From Adhaeribacter aquaticus DSM 16391 (lineage in GTDB: Bacteria; Bacteroidota; Bacteroidia; Cytophagales; Hymenobacteraceae): 64,000 nucleotides of DNA. Positions 46,495-55,222 of this stretch are shown piece by piece. Position 1 is the stretch's first letter. Each line of letters starts with the position of its first letter. The notes beneath the pieces are model-generated. The model was not told where the DNA came from. It worked only from the letters and a program-made list of their open reading frames with translations, and searched no databases. The translations under genes were made by a program, and so were the position numbers. The stretch spans positions 124,001 to 188,000 of the forward strand of contig NZ_KI421517.1 of assembly GCF_000473365.1 (NCBI RefSeq), written 5' to 3'.

Positions 46495-47631
46495 TTAGGC
46501 TTTCGCCCCAGCTTTGGCAATTGATTCAGCTAATCCACGCATGTAGCCAATGGCATACAGGGTGCCTAAGGTCATGTAGCCCGGGCGGGTGTTTTCTTCC
46601 CCGTACATGGTAGGCACGTGGTCTGGCCGGATAGTGCCTTTAAAGCCAATATCATAGTAGGCTTTCATAGAGGCATACATATCTATCTGGCCTTCGTCGT
46701 GGAAGGTCTCGGTGAATTTGGTACTAGGTATTTTACCGCTCAAATCCTGCACGTTCCTAAAATGCACAAAGTTTATCTTACCGGCCTTACCCCATCTTCT
46801 TATTAAAGCCGGAATATCAGCACCCATTAAGGAAAAGTTGCCCTGACACATGGTTAAACCGCTGTACTTACTCGGCATGATCTTGAGCATGCGGTCAAAG
46901 TTTTCGACACTGTTCATGATGCGGGATATACCCTGAATGCTGTGTACCTGCGGATCATCCGGGTGCAACGACAAGTTCATACCTATCTTCTCAGCTTCCG
47001 GTACAACTGCTTTCAGGAAGTACTCCAGGTTCTTCCACATGGCATCTTTTGAAACCTCGCCGTATTTTGTAAGTGGCTTATTTTTAATATCCTCATTATC
47101 AAAAGAAGTTACCAAAGCGCCTCCTCTACCGGGTCTGTCCATGGTAGTGCGGGCCCAGCTGATTACCGGCATCCAGTTATAACAGATTACATCTACCCCT
47201 CCGTATTGCTTCAGATTCTTCATGAAGGTAATGAAGTTACTGATCTCTTCATCTCTGCCAGATAGGGCCAGCTTGGTTTGCTCACCTAAAGAGGGTGGCC
47301 CTTCCACTACGGTCCATTTCATACCTTCTTTCTCCCAGGCTTCTTTCGTTGCTTTTATAGCTTCTGGGTCCCATGGTTTTAGTCCTTCTATACGTTTTAC
47401 CCCCGATACTGCATGCATGACATCTATTTGCTTGGCATAAGGTACCCGGGGCGAATCCGGACTCATGGCAAAGGCAAACTTCATTCCCCCGTCTCTGGCA
47501 AAAGCCTTGGCTGAGGCGGGAGCTTTATTCGCTGCCTGGGTTTGGGAAAAAGCAGTTGTTACGCCGCCAACTGATAAGGCTGCCGCTAAGGAAGCACTTT
47601 TCTTAATAAAATCTCTTCTATTGTCTTTCAT
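46495..47631 (-). CDS. Mannonate dehydratase-like TIM-barrel protein with Tat signal (copy A)
   Basis: The first of four UxuA-family genes after SusD (378 aa). Ligands His223, Cys262, His290 and Asp337 are all present, in HPDDP, MCQGN, VHFRN and RPDH. The N terminus has the same NRRDFIKKSASLAAAL twin-arginine signal, with a cleavable site around residues 28-35 and no lipobox. It follows SusD by 91 bases that contain a perfect hairpin. Its position directly behind the SusCD pair suggests that the SusCD substrate, or a product of it, is the enzyme's substrate. Confidence 0.82.
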   Translation of the reverse strand: MKDNRRDFIKKSASLAAALSVGGVTTAFSQTQAANKAPASAKAFARDGGMKFAFAMSPDSPRVPYAKQIDVMHAVSGVKRIEGLKPWDPEAIKATKEAWEKEGMKWTVVEGPPSLGEQTKLALSGRDEEISNFITFMKNLKQYGGVDVICYNWMPVISWARTTMDRPGRGGALVTSFDNEDIKNKPLTKYGEVSKDAMWKNLEYFLKAVVPEAEKIGMNLSLHPDDPQVHSIQGISRIMNSVENFDRMLKIMPSKYSGLTMCQGNFSLMGADIPALIRRWGKAGKINFVHFRNVQDLSGKIPSTKFTETFHDEGQIDMYASMKAYYDIGFKGTIRPDHVPTMYGEENTRPGYMTLGTLYAIGYMRGLAESIAKAGAKA

Positions 47632-47677
47632 GATAATTTAATTTGGTGGTGGAAATTATTTGCGGGAAAGAGAAGAA

Positions 47678-47707
47678 TGTCTTGTCCTGATTAATCAGGA
47701 CAAGACA
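47678..47707 (-). terminator. Hairpin between susD and the dehydratase-like genes
   Basis: A perfect 13-bp stem (47678-47690 and 47695-47707, TGTCTTGTCCTGA) with a 4-base loop lies 15 bases after the SusD stop. On the minus strand it is followed by TTCTTCTCTTT, a weak T-rich tail, so it may act as a partial terminator that lowers expression of the enzymes relative to SusCD. Confidence 0.65.
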
Positions 47708-47722
47708 ATAAATTATTGGTAG

Positions 47723-49327
47723 TTATTGCTTATCCCACCAAACGCGGGTAGTATATAAATCCGGGCCCTGGTTTTTAATAGCGTTTTCTACACTTGCTGT
47801 ATTCAATGATTTTTCCTCGAAGGAATACATCAGGCGTCTTAAAGGCTGTCCGCCTGTAGCATTTAAAGGATAATTAATGGTCTGAAGATTTGGTACACCT
47901 GTCCGGCGCCAGTTAGACCAGGCTTCGAAAAAGTCTAAATACATATAATGAGCCAGGTAAAACTGGGTATGTATCTGTCTGAATTTCTCTTCATCGCTAC
48001 CTGTTAACGGATGAGAGGCGATATATTCGGCAATTTCAGCTGGTGTTATAACCACATTAGCCACTGAACTGTTAGGATACAAAGTAGAAGACTCCATATT
48101 TGCTCTGATGCCTTTGTGGTAATGCTCTTCTGCTGTACCAGGGCCCCAACCTCTTAAAGCTGCTTCTGCCAATAAAAACTCTACTTCTGAGTAACTTAAA
48201 ATAATAGATGGCGCAGAAAAATTGGCTATGGTAGCTGTATTTGGCTCTGATAATTCTTTTAGCATTTCATTCTTCCAACCCGGAATGGCTGTAGCAATGG
48301 TGTTCGGATCATAACCATTAGGCAAGGCTTTTTGCTTATCAGCCGCAGTAGTTTGTGCAATAACCTGTCCCTGTCTGGCATCAATGTTACCTTCCCATAA
48401 AGTCATGTAAAAAGGTATGCGGGGATCGTTATTAGCCTGCAGTAAATCCAGAAAAGTTTTTCCCATTTTTACCAAACCTAAGCCTTGATTCCCTTCCGGT
48501 AAACTTTCCCTTTTCAGCTCACGGGCATCCCAGTTCCAGGTATTTTCATTATTAGGCGCATGTCTTAGTAAGGCTATATCAGCATTACTTTGAATTAGCC
48601 CTCCGGCAATAGCTTTTTGGGCCCACTCTTTTGCCATAGCTGGATCCACCTTGGTTAATCGCATAGCTAAACGTAGCATTAATGAATACCCAAAAGATTT
48701 CCATTTTGGCACACTTCCATTATAAATAACATCCGCTGCCCCAAACGAAGCTTTAGCAGGATCTAATTGCTTAAGGGCCGCCTCTAAATCCTGTAGCATC
48801 CACGGATAAATCTCTGATTGCTTATCGTAAGCAGGCTTGAATTTACCTTCGGGGGCCCCGACCGCTTCTTTGTAAGGCACATCGCCGTAGGCATCTGTAA
48901 CCCGATGTAAAGCGAATATTCTCCAGATTTTGGCCATGCCATTTTGGTTTACCAAATCCGGCTTATTTTCTGTTTCCTTGATAATGACCATTAACTCCCG
49001 CAAATGAGAGGTATAAACCGTCTCAAAAAAGTTGCCGGTCTGGGCGTTTACAATACCTTTTTCTCCATACCAGAAGTTTTGTAAAGTAGCATGATATTGC
49101 ATAATACCCGAAGCAAACTTAATGTTGGTGCGGTTCCGGTCATTTGTTCCGGTACCAACGGTTCTGATTAAGCTATTGGTAAACAATGGCCCCACAGCTG
49201 GCTGCGTATAAGCATTCGGATTGATGTTCATTTCCTCGAACCCCTTATCACAAGAAGTTAAGAGCATAACTGCCAGTACTCCTGTTTTTATAGTTACAGC
49301 GGCAATTTTGTTTTTTATATAATTCAT
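47723..49327 (-). CDS. susD: SusD/RagB-like nutrient-binding outer membrane lipoprotein
   Basis: A 534-residue SusD-like protein of the branch starting CDKGFEEMNINPN, with lipobox Cys26. It is mostly helical with the TPR-like scaffold of the family (for example MAKIWRIFALHRVTDAYGDVPYKEA at about 124-148, positions of the conserved YGDVPY motif). It caps the SusC barrel on the cell surface and binds the oligosaccharide or glycoside to be imported. It is immediately downstream of susC (49 bases) and precedes the dehydratase-like enzymes. Confidence 0.93.
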   Translation of the reverse strand: MNYIKNKIAAVTIKTGVLAVMLLTSCDKGFEEMNINPNAYTQPAVGPLFTNSLIRTVGTGTNDRNRTNIKFASGIMQYHATLQNFWYGEKGIVNAQTGNFFETVYTSHLRELMVIIKETENKPDLVNQNGMAKIWRIFALHRVTDAYGDVPYKEAVGAPEGKFKPAYDKQSEIYPWMLQDLEAALKQLDPAKASFGAADVIYNGSVPKWKSFGYSLMLRLAMRLTKVDPAMAKEWAQKAIAGGLIQSNADIALLRHAPNNENTWNWDARELKRESLPEGNQGLGLVKMGKTFLDLLQANNDPRIPFYMTLWEGNIDARQGQVIAQTTAADKQKALPNGYDPNTIATAIPGWKNEMLKELSEPNTATIANFSAPSIILSYSEVEFLLAEAALRGWGPGTAEEHYHKGIRANMESSTLYPNSSVANVVITPAEIAEYIASHPLTGSDEEKFRQIHTQFYLAHYMYLDFFEAWSNWRRTGVPNLQTINYPLNATGGQPLRRLMYSFEEKSLNTASVENAIKNQGPDLYTTRVWWDKQ

Positions 49328-49376
49328 AAATTAGGTAATTAAAGATTTTGTGATGAACAATCTTTTCAGCTAAATA

Positions 49377-52300
49377 TTAAAGTCTAATGCTAAGATTAAA
49401 GCCATAAGTGCGGGTAGAAGGCAACCCAAAATTTTCTAACCCCTGCGCATTTCCACTGCTGTAGTTGGCTTCGGGATCTACGTGTTTGGTAGTTCTGTAA
49501 AGAATTAACAGGTTACGCCCCACAAAGGAAACATTAGCTGATTGGAAAGGCGTTTTGGATAATAAAGAAGCTGGTAAATTATATCCTAAGCTTAAAGACC
49601 GAAGTTTTATAAAGTCTGCTTTTTCTACAAATTCGCTGGTAATGCTGTTCCACAAACCTTTGTAATAGGTTTCGGCCGGAACGGTTCTGGTAAACGCTTC
49701 TCCTTTTTCGTTTACACCATTAACTGTTACACCGGTTTCCCGCACGTTATTTTCAACGGTACGCTTATCTAATCCAAATTGTGTTCCGTAGGCACTGGTT
49801 GCCGAATAAATACTTCCGCCCCACCGGCTATCTAATAAAATGCTCAGGTTAAAATTTTTGTAATTGAAATCATTATTTAACCCTATTGCTAATGGAGGAA
49901 CGCCTTTACCTAATGGAACAATTGGGCTGGCAATTGGCAGACCATTAGAGCTGTTATAGATAATCTGGCCATTGGCATTTCTGGAATAAGTACTGCCGGC
50001 AATCATACCGAAAGGCTGCCCCTGGTAATGCGTAATCCAACCGTTTTCGGTTCTGGTAGTAGCCCCTGGCAAACGCAAGCTGGTTAATCCTAAATCCGGC
50101 GCAATTGAAATTACTTCGTTTTTATTATAGGCCATGTTGTAGGTAATATTCCAGGCTAAGCCACTTTCTGTTTTTATTGGCGTACCGTTCAACATTAACT
50201 CAACGCCCCGGTTTTTCATTTTACCCACATTCAAGGCCACAGCTGTATAACCACTGGCATGAGGAAGGGAGGCGTTTACTATATCATTGGTAGTAGTCCG
50301 GTCATATACCGTTAAATCTACACCAATGCGGTTATTGAACAACCGGGTTTCTATCCCGGCTTCAGCAGTTGTAGAAGTATAAGGCGTTAATAAAGTAGGT
50401 AAAGTAGCGCTGGTAACATTCATTAATGTTTGTCCTAAATGCTGCTGCGATTGTGCAGAATAGGTTTGGGTAATGGCATAGGCGTTAGGAGCACCACCAC
50501 CAACCTGCGCCCAGGAAGTTCTAACTTTAGCATAATCTAACCAGGCTGGCTTGGTATTCCAGGCATCGGAAGCAACAAAGCTTAACCCAACAGATGGGTA
50601 AAATAAGCTGTTACCTTTTGGGGTTAATGTAGAAAACCAATCATTACGACCAGTTAAGGTTAAATATAAGTAATTGTTGAAATCAATATCGGCAGAAGCA
50701 AACAAAGAGTTTATACCGAATTGGCTATAATTAATACCAAAGTTTTGGCTCCGGCCATTGGCAATAAAATACTCGTTCGGGCGGTTAAACTGACCACTGG
50801 TAAGGTTAATTCCATCAAATGAATTACGCATTTGGTTTCCACCACCCAATAAATTTACTGTAAACCGGCCAATGTCTTTTTTAAAGCCGAGCGTTCCTTC
50901 AATGTTGGTCTCGCCTTGTAAACTCTGATCCGTGGTCATGGAACCTGGCTGGTTAAAAGCTAAACCTGTTGGCTGAATAGCATAGCCATCAAAATTAATT
51001 TGATCTATACCAAAGCGGGCACGGGCATAAAAGAAGTCGGTAATATTATAAGTAGTACTGAAAGAGCCTATAAACCGTTTTTTAGTATCTCCATTTCTTA
51101 CTTTGTTTATTGCAAAATAAGGATTGGTAGCATATTCATAATCACTCCATTTAAACTCGTTGCCATTGGGTAAATAGCCGGGAGCCAGTGTCCGAACATC
51201 GATGTTATTTGCCAGCAGTTGTGCACCAGTATTAGGGTTTAACTGAAAATCTGCCAAATAAGTACGATTCTTAACATCTTCAATATTGTACTGGGCATTT
51301 CCTTCAAACACAATCTTTTTAGATAAAGTAGCGCTGGCACTTAAATTGAAGGTTTTGATATTCATCGTATTATTAGGAATAATAGCCTTGTTATCTAAAT
51401 TGGAAGCTGAAAAACGAAATCTTGCTACTTCATTGCCTCCAGATAGTGCCAGGGTATTCACGAAGTTAGTACCAGTCTGATAGAAATTTCTAAAGTTGTT
51501 GCGCTGCGCAGCATAAGGTCTGGTTTGTCCATCTGGTTGAATTACCGCAGACCCATCTAATTTGGCACCCCACGACATTCTGCCATTGGCAATAGCCTGA
51601 GCCTGGGTAGTTGGAGCTACTCCCTGCGAACCTGAACCATATTGGTATTGCCAGTCTAACAGGTTAATGGCTTGTTGAAAGGTATAGTTAGTGTTATACT
51701 CTACTCCTAATCCTTTTTGGACACTGCCAGATTTAGTGGTAATTAAGATTACCCCATTTGCTGCCCTGGCACCATAAAGTGCCGCAGCCGTACCACCCTT
51801 TAATACTGAAATACTTTCAATATCATCCGGGTTAATACTGGCTAAACCATCTCCACGATCAATTCCACCAAAAGTACCTGCAGATCCCTGGTTATTGTTG
51901 GTGATGGGCATACCATTTACCACATATAAAGGCTGGTTATTACCATTTAAAGAACCATTACCCCGAATAATGATACGGCTTGAACCAGCCGGCCCACCTG
52001 AGGTGCCGGAAGCTGTAACTCCGGCCACTCTACCGGCTAACGCATTTCCAACATTTATTTCCCTGGCTCTGTTTAAGTTTTCACCGCCTACCTCAGACAC
52101 CGCATAAGTTAAAGCTTTCTTCTCTCTTTTAATACCCAAAGCTGTTACCACAATTTCATCTAAGGCTTTGGAATCATCTGCTAAAGCAACATTAATGGTT
52201 GCATTGCCATTAAAAGGTACCTCTTTAGAGGTAAAACCAATAAACGAGAAAACCAATATCCCATTATTAGCAGGTGTACTTAATGAGTAAGAACCATCAG

Positions 52301-52829
52301 CCTGGGAAGTTGTACCAGTTGTTGTACCTTTAACCAGTACTGTAACCCCGGCTAAAGCTTCTCCGGCTACCGAAGTAATTTTACCAGTAATAGTAGAAGC
52401 GGCAACTTCTATTTTGGACTCTAACTGGCTGATACTTTCTTCATCTCCTTTAACTGCGCTACTGGTAGTAACCCGTTTTAAAACAATTTCTCCGCCTATT
52501 GGCTCATAATCTATTCGTAAAGGAGTAAGTAAATCACTCAGAACTTTAGCTAATTTCTGGTTACTTACATTGATGGAAACTTTGCGGGTGGCCGGGATAA
52601 GCTGAGGACTGTACACAAAATGAATCCCGCTCCGGTTTTCTATTTCACTTAAAACTGTTTTTAATTCAGTATTATTCATTTTAACTGAAATAGGCAGATT
52701 AAGTGCTTCCTGAGCTTTGCTATTTTTAGCGAGAACCGTGGTGGTAAGTAAACATAAGAGTAATATTTGAGCTAAAGCATTTTTCGAAAACTTTAACCAT
52801 AACTCTCGTTTAATAAAAGTAATTTTCAT
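49377..52829 (-). CDS. susC: SusC/RagA TonB-linked outer membrane transporter with STN signalling domain
   Basis: A 1150-residue TonB-dependent transporter. After the signal peptide (about 1-40) comes an STN domain (about 45-118), which in other systems contacts FecR to signal substrate binding. Then a carboxypeptidase-D regulatory-like domain (about 146-232), the TonB box/plug start (EIVVTALGIKREKKAL), the plug (to about 365, ending with the family's GAAANGVILITTK-type segment) and a 22-strand barrel. The STN domain fits the sigma/anti-sigma pair encoded upstream, which makes this a trans-envelope regulated transporter. The barrel ends in an aromatic-rich FNLSIRL. Confidence 0.95.
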   Translation of the reverse strand: MKITFIKRELWLKFSKNALAQILLLCLLTTTVLAKNSKAQEALNLPISVKMNNTELKTVLSEIENRSGIHFVYSPQLIPATRKVSINVSNQKLAKVLSDLLTPLRIDYEPIGGEIVLKRVTTSSAVKGDEESISQLESKIEVAASTITGKITSVAGEALAGVTVLVKGTTTGTTSQADGSYSLSTPANNGILVFSFIGFTSKEVPFNGNATINVALADDSKALDEIVVTALGIKREKKALTYAVSEVGGENLNRAREINVGNALAGRVAGVTASGTSGGPAGSSRIIIRGNGSLNGNNQPLYVVNGMPITNNNQGSAGTFGGIDRGDGLASINPDDIESISVLKGGTAAALYGARAANGVILITTKSGSVQKGLGVEYNTNYTFQQAINLLDWQYQYGSGSQGVAPTTQAQAIANGRMSWGAKLDGSAVIQPDGQTRPYAAQRNNFRNFYQTGTNFVNTLALSGGNEVARFRFSASNLDNKAIIPNNTMNIKTFNLSASATLSKKIVFEGNAQYNIEDVKNRTYLADFQLNPNTGAQLLANNIDVRTLAPGYLPNGNEFKWSDYEYATNPYFAINKVRNGDTKKRFIGSFSTTYNITDFFYARARFGIDQINFDGYAIQPTGLAFNQPGSMTTDQSLQGETNIEGTLGFKKDIGRFTVNLLGGGNQMRNSFDGINLTSGQFNRPNEYFIANGRSQNFGINYSQFGINSLFASADIDFNNYLYLTLTGRNDWFSTLTPKGNSLFYPSVGLSFVASDAWNTKPAWLDYAKVRTSWAQVGGGAPNAYAITQTYSAQSQQHLGQTLMNVTSATLPTLLTPYTSTTAEAGIETRLFNNRIGVDLTVYDRTTTNDIVNASLPHASGYTAVALNVGKMKNRGVELMLNGTPIKTESGLAWNITYNMAYNKNEVISIAPDLGLTSLRLPGATTRTENGWITHYQGQPFGMIAGSTYSRNANGQIIYNSSNGLPIASPIVPLGKGVPPLAIGLNNDFNYKNFNLSILLDSRWGGSIYSATSAYGTQFGLDKRTVENNVRETGVTVNGVNEKGEAFTRTVPAETYYKGLWNSITSEFVEKADFIKLRSLSLGYNLPASLLSKTPFQSANVSFVGRNLLILYRTTKHVDPEANYSSGNAQGLENFGLPSTRTYGFNLSIRL

Positions 52830-52887
52830 AAATTTGTTTGTTTTGTTGAGTTAGTTTGCATAAAGACCAATTAGGACAAGACATAGT

Positions 52888-52962
52888 AATTCCTGGCATC
52901 GGCAAATGCATGGAATTGAAAGCGTAGGATGAGCAGATAGTGGTAGGACACCATCTGCTCAT
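52888..52962. other. Two hairpins in the fecR-susC spacer
   Basis: One inverted repeat pairs 52888-52899 with 52906-52917 (AATTCC...GCAT / ATGC...GGAATT, 10 of 12 positions). A second pairs 52929-52938 with 52953-52962 (ATGAGCAGAT/ATCTGCTCAT, perfect). The T-rich tail of the second lies on the plus strand, where no gene ends, so they are more likely leader structures of the susC mRNA than a fecR terminator. Confidence 0.55.
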
Positions 52963-53032
52963 TTTCTTTTTGATAAGTAATTTCTACATCATAGGCATCT
53001 ATAAGTATTTTAAATAAATATGAAAGGAGCTA

Positions 53033-54085
53033 TTAATCTTTACATCCTCTTCCGGCTATTATATATTTAAAGTCGTCTGTTTTATAGTTAGCCCCGATAG
53101 ATAAACAAATCATTTCTAGTTTCACATCAACCGGCTGATATAAAAATGAAGCAGTCAGCTTACAATTTTTAAGTTCCGGATTCATGAATTTTATGGAAAC
53201 CTTGTATTGGTTTTCTAATCGGCTTATTACCTCTTCTAATGGTGTATTATTAAAAGTTAGCTTTTCTACATTTTGAATACTAGCCCAATAAGCCGGGTCT
53301 AAATTTGCCTTCTCTAACTTTGCTGACGCTGGTTCTAAAACAGCCTTCTGGTTTTTTACCAGGCAAATCACCTGCTTTTTATCTTCAGAAAACAAAGCAG
53401 CAACTTTAGGTTTAGGAACAGCTACTGCCACTTTACCGCTTCTTACTAATACCTCAGATTTTTTACCTTCCCCGTTAAAATCTACACTAAAGCTTGTTCC
53501 CAAAACTTTTATAGCCATTTTGTGTCCATAAACCCAGAAAGGTCGCCTGGCATCTTTCGCTACATCAAAAAAAACTTTCCCCTTTACTACTACATCACGT
53601 TTATTATCGCTAAAGACGGCTGGGTAACTTATACTGGAACCTGGCTCCAGCCACACAATAGACCCATCGCCTAGCGAAACTCTTTGGGTACCAGAAGAAA
53701 AATTATGTTTCTCAGCATAAGCAATTCTTTTTAGCTCTAAACTTATGGCATATTTATAATTATAAGCACCTAAACCCAGGGTTAATAACAGCATTGCAGC
53801 AATACTTAACCACTGTACCTTATTACTATTAAAAGCTAACTTATTTTTTTGTGCAGGACCTATTATTACCGGCTGCCCGATTTCAGTTAATTTATTTTGG
53901 ATATCTTCCCAATTCTTAGCCTGCTGTTGTTCTAAATCAGACGGAGACACTTCAGGAATAATAAATCGTGATTTTCCTAATTCATTATACCAATCTGAAA
54001 TAGTTGCCTCTTCTTCCGGAGAACTGGTACCAGCCAGGTACTTATCAATAAGTTTTTCCAGATTTTCCTGTTCCTTATTTTCCAT
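53033..54085 (-). CDS. fecR: FecR-family anti-sigma factor
   Basis: An inner-membrane anti-sigma regulator of 350 aa. The cytosolic N-terminal part (about 1-85) should hold the sigma factor. One membrane helix lies at about 91-107. The periplasmic FecR domain (about 125-225, with SLGDGSIVWLEPGS and FFDVAKDARRPFWV) is followed by a C-terminal DUF4974 domain (about 275-345, with LTFNNTPLEEVISRLENQY). The DUF4974 part is related to the STN fold and receives the signal from the SusC STN domain. It is encoded 141 bases downstream of its sigma factor and 203 bases upstream of susC. Confidence 0.93.
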   Translation of the reverse strand: MENKEQENLEKLIDKYLAGTSSPEEEATISDWYNELGKSRFIIPEVSPSDLEQQQAKNWEDIQNKLTEIGQPVIIGPAQKNKLAFNSNKVQWLSIAAMLLLTLGLGAYNYKYAISLELKRIAYAEKHNFSSGTQRVSLGDGSIVWLEPGSSISYPAVFSDNKRDVVVKGKVFFDVAKDARRPFWVYGHKMAIKVLGTSFSVDFNGEGKKSEVLVRSGKVAVAVPKPKVAALFSEDKKQVICLVKNQKAVLEPASAKLEKANLDPAYWASIQNVEKLTFNNTPLEEVISRLENQYKVSIKFMNPELKNCKLTASFLYQPVDVKLEMICLSIGANYKTDDFKYIIAGRGCKD

Positions 54086-54226
54086 ATAAGAGGAGCTCGA
54101 TCATAATTTAGAGGCAGATTCAATAGTAAAGCCAGCTACCGAAGCGCTAACCCTAAAAAAATAAATAAATATTTTAAAATAATTTTCAGATATGGCTAAA
54201 GCCGCTACCTAGGTAACCAGAGTCAG

Positions 54227-54802
54227 TTAAGAAAGAAATGAAAACGCTATTGCCGGAACGACAAAATCTTTTAAGAACCCTCGCAAGTGTTTTAAAGCTT
54301 TTGTAATATGATATTCTACAGCTTTGTCTGTTAGCTGCATATCTGTGGCAATTTCTTGTGTAGTTTGGTTGTGAAGCCGGCTTTTTTCAAAGACTTGCCG
54401 GGATTTAGTTGATAATGAGTCCAGGCCCTGCTTAAATTTAATCTCTAATTCCCCTGCAACAACTGCTTCCTCGGTACAATTAGTTGATGCGTTTGAATTA
54501 AGCGTTAATTTGTAGTTGTTTCTGACCGTCTGGGCCTGGTAATAATTAATAATAATGTATTTAATGGCAGAAAATAAATAAGCCTCTAAGCTGCTATTTA
54601 TTTGAACTGTCTTCCTCTTTACCCAAAGGTTTAAGAACAATTCCTGAACAAGCTCTTCTGCAATTTCTTTTACACCAATCTTGCGGTAGGCCACTGCGTA
54701 TAATTTAGACCAATACCGGTTATATATTTCTTTAAACGCATTCCCATCCTCTCCCCAAAGGGCAGAAAGTAGTTCTTCATCGTTTAAATTCTTGTATATC
54801 AA
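54227..54802 (-). CDS. ECF RNA polymerase sigma factor, FecI/Bacteroidota type
   Basis: A 191-residue extracytoplasmic-function sigma factor with region 2 at about 22-88 (FKEIYNRYWSKLYAVAYR, then ELVQELFLNLWVKR) and region 4 at about 125-175 (TTQEIATDMQLTDKAVEYHITKAL). It should direct transcription of the susCD operon once FecR releases it. The start is a TTG at 54802. The only upstream ATG is followed by an in-frame stop after two codons, and no internal ATG would keep region 2 intact. The TTG may keep expression low. Confidence 0.92.
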   Translation of the reverse strand: MIYKNLNDEELLSALWGEDGNAFKEIYNRYWSKLYAVAYRKIGVKEIAEELVQELFLNLWVKRKTVQINSSLEAYLFSAIKYIIINYYQAQTVRNNYKLTLNSNASTNCTEEAVVAGELEIKFKQGLDSLSTKSRQVFEKSRLHNQTTQEIATDMQLTDKAVEYHITKALKHLRGFLKDFVVPAIAFSFLS

Positions 54803-55222
54803 GCCCTAATACATAAAAGAGTTAAGCCAAATATATATTAATTTCATAATTAAAAAAAGCGCACATTTATACTCCAAAATTTACTTTTATTAAATAGCTA
54901 ATTGCATACCTGATATCTTTTTAAAAATTTTACAAAAAACCAGATTGTTTTAATTTATTTTTAATGTTACCCAAAAAAAATTAATCTTCTGAAACTTTAA
55001 ATATTGAACTCTTTTTTATTTCTTTGGACATTCCTTCTCCATTTGGATATTTTTTTTACCTACTATTTATTTAAACGGTTAAGCTGATATTCTCAATTTA
55101 ATATTTACTATTTTTAATCCCTTTTTATTATTATTCAAAAAAGATTCAGAAATTTATACCATACCCGAGAATAAAGGAACTAAGCTAACTACTGCTTAAA
55201 TAAGGAACCTTATAACTCCAAT
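54803..55222. other. Divergent intergenic region upstream of the sigma factor and the TPR gene
   Basis: About 420 bases of very AT-rich DNA between divergent genes. It holds a candidate -7 element for the sigma-factor gene. No open frame, repeat or strong hairpin was found. Confidence 0.5.
54828..54835 (-). promoter_or_regulatory. Candidate -7 promoter element for the sigma-factor operon
   Basis: On the minus strand this reads TATATTTG, a full match to the Bacteroidota TAnnTTTG consensus, 25 bases upstream of the TTG start. No clear TTG box lies at the -33 distance, so the call is tentative. Confidence 0.33.

Noticed and set aside
52929-52970. Hairpin and T run read as a terminator.
   Set aside because: The T run is on the plus strand, where no gene ends; for the minus-strand operon it is not a standard terminator.
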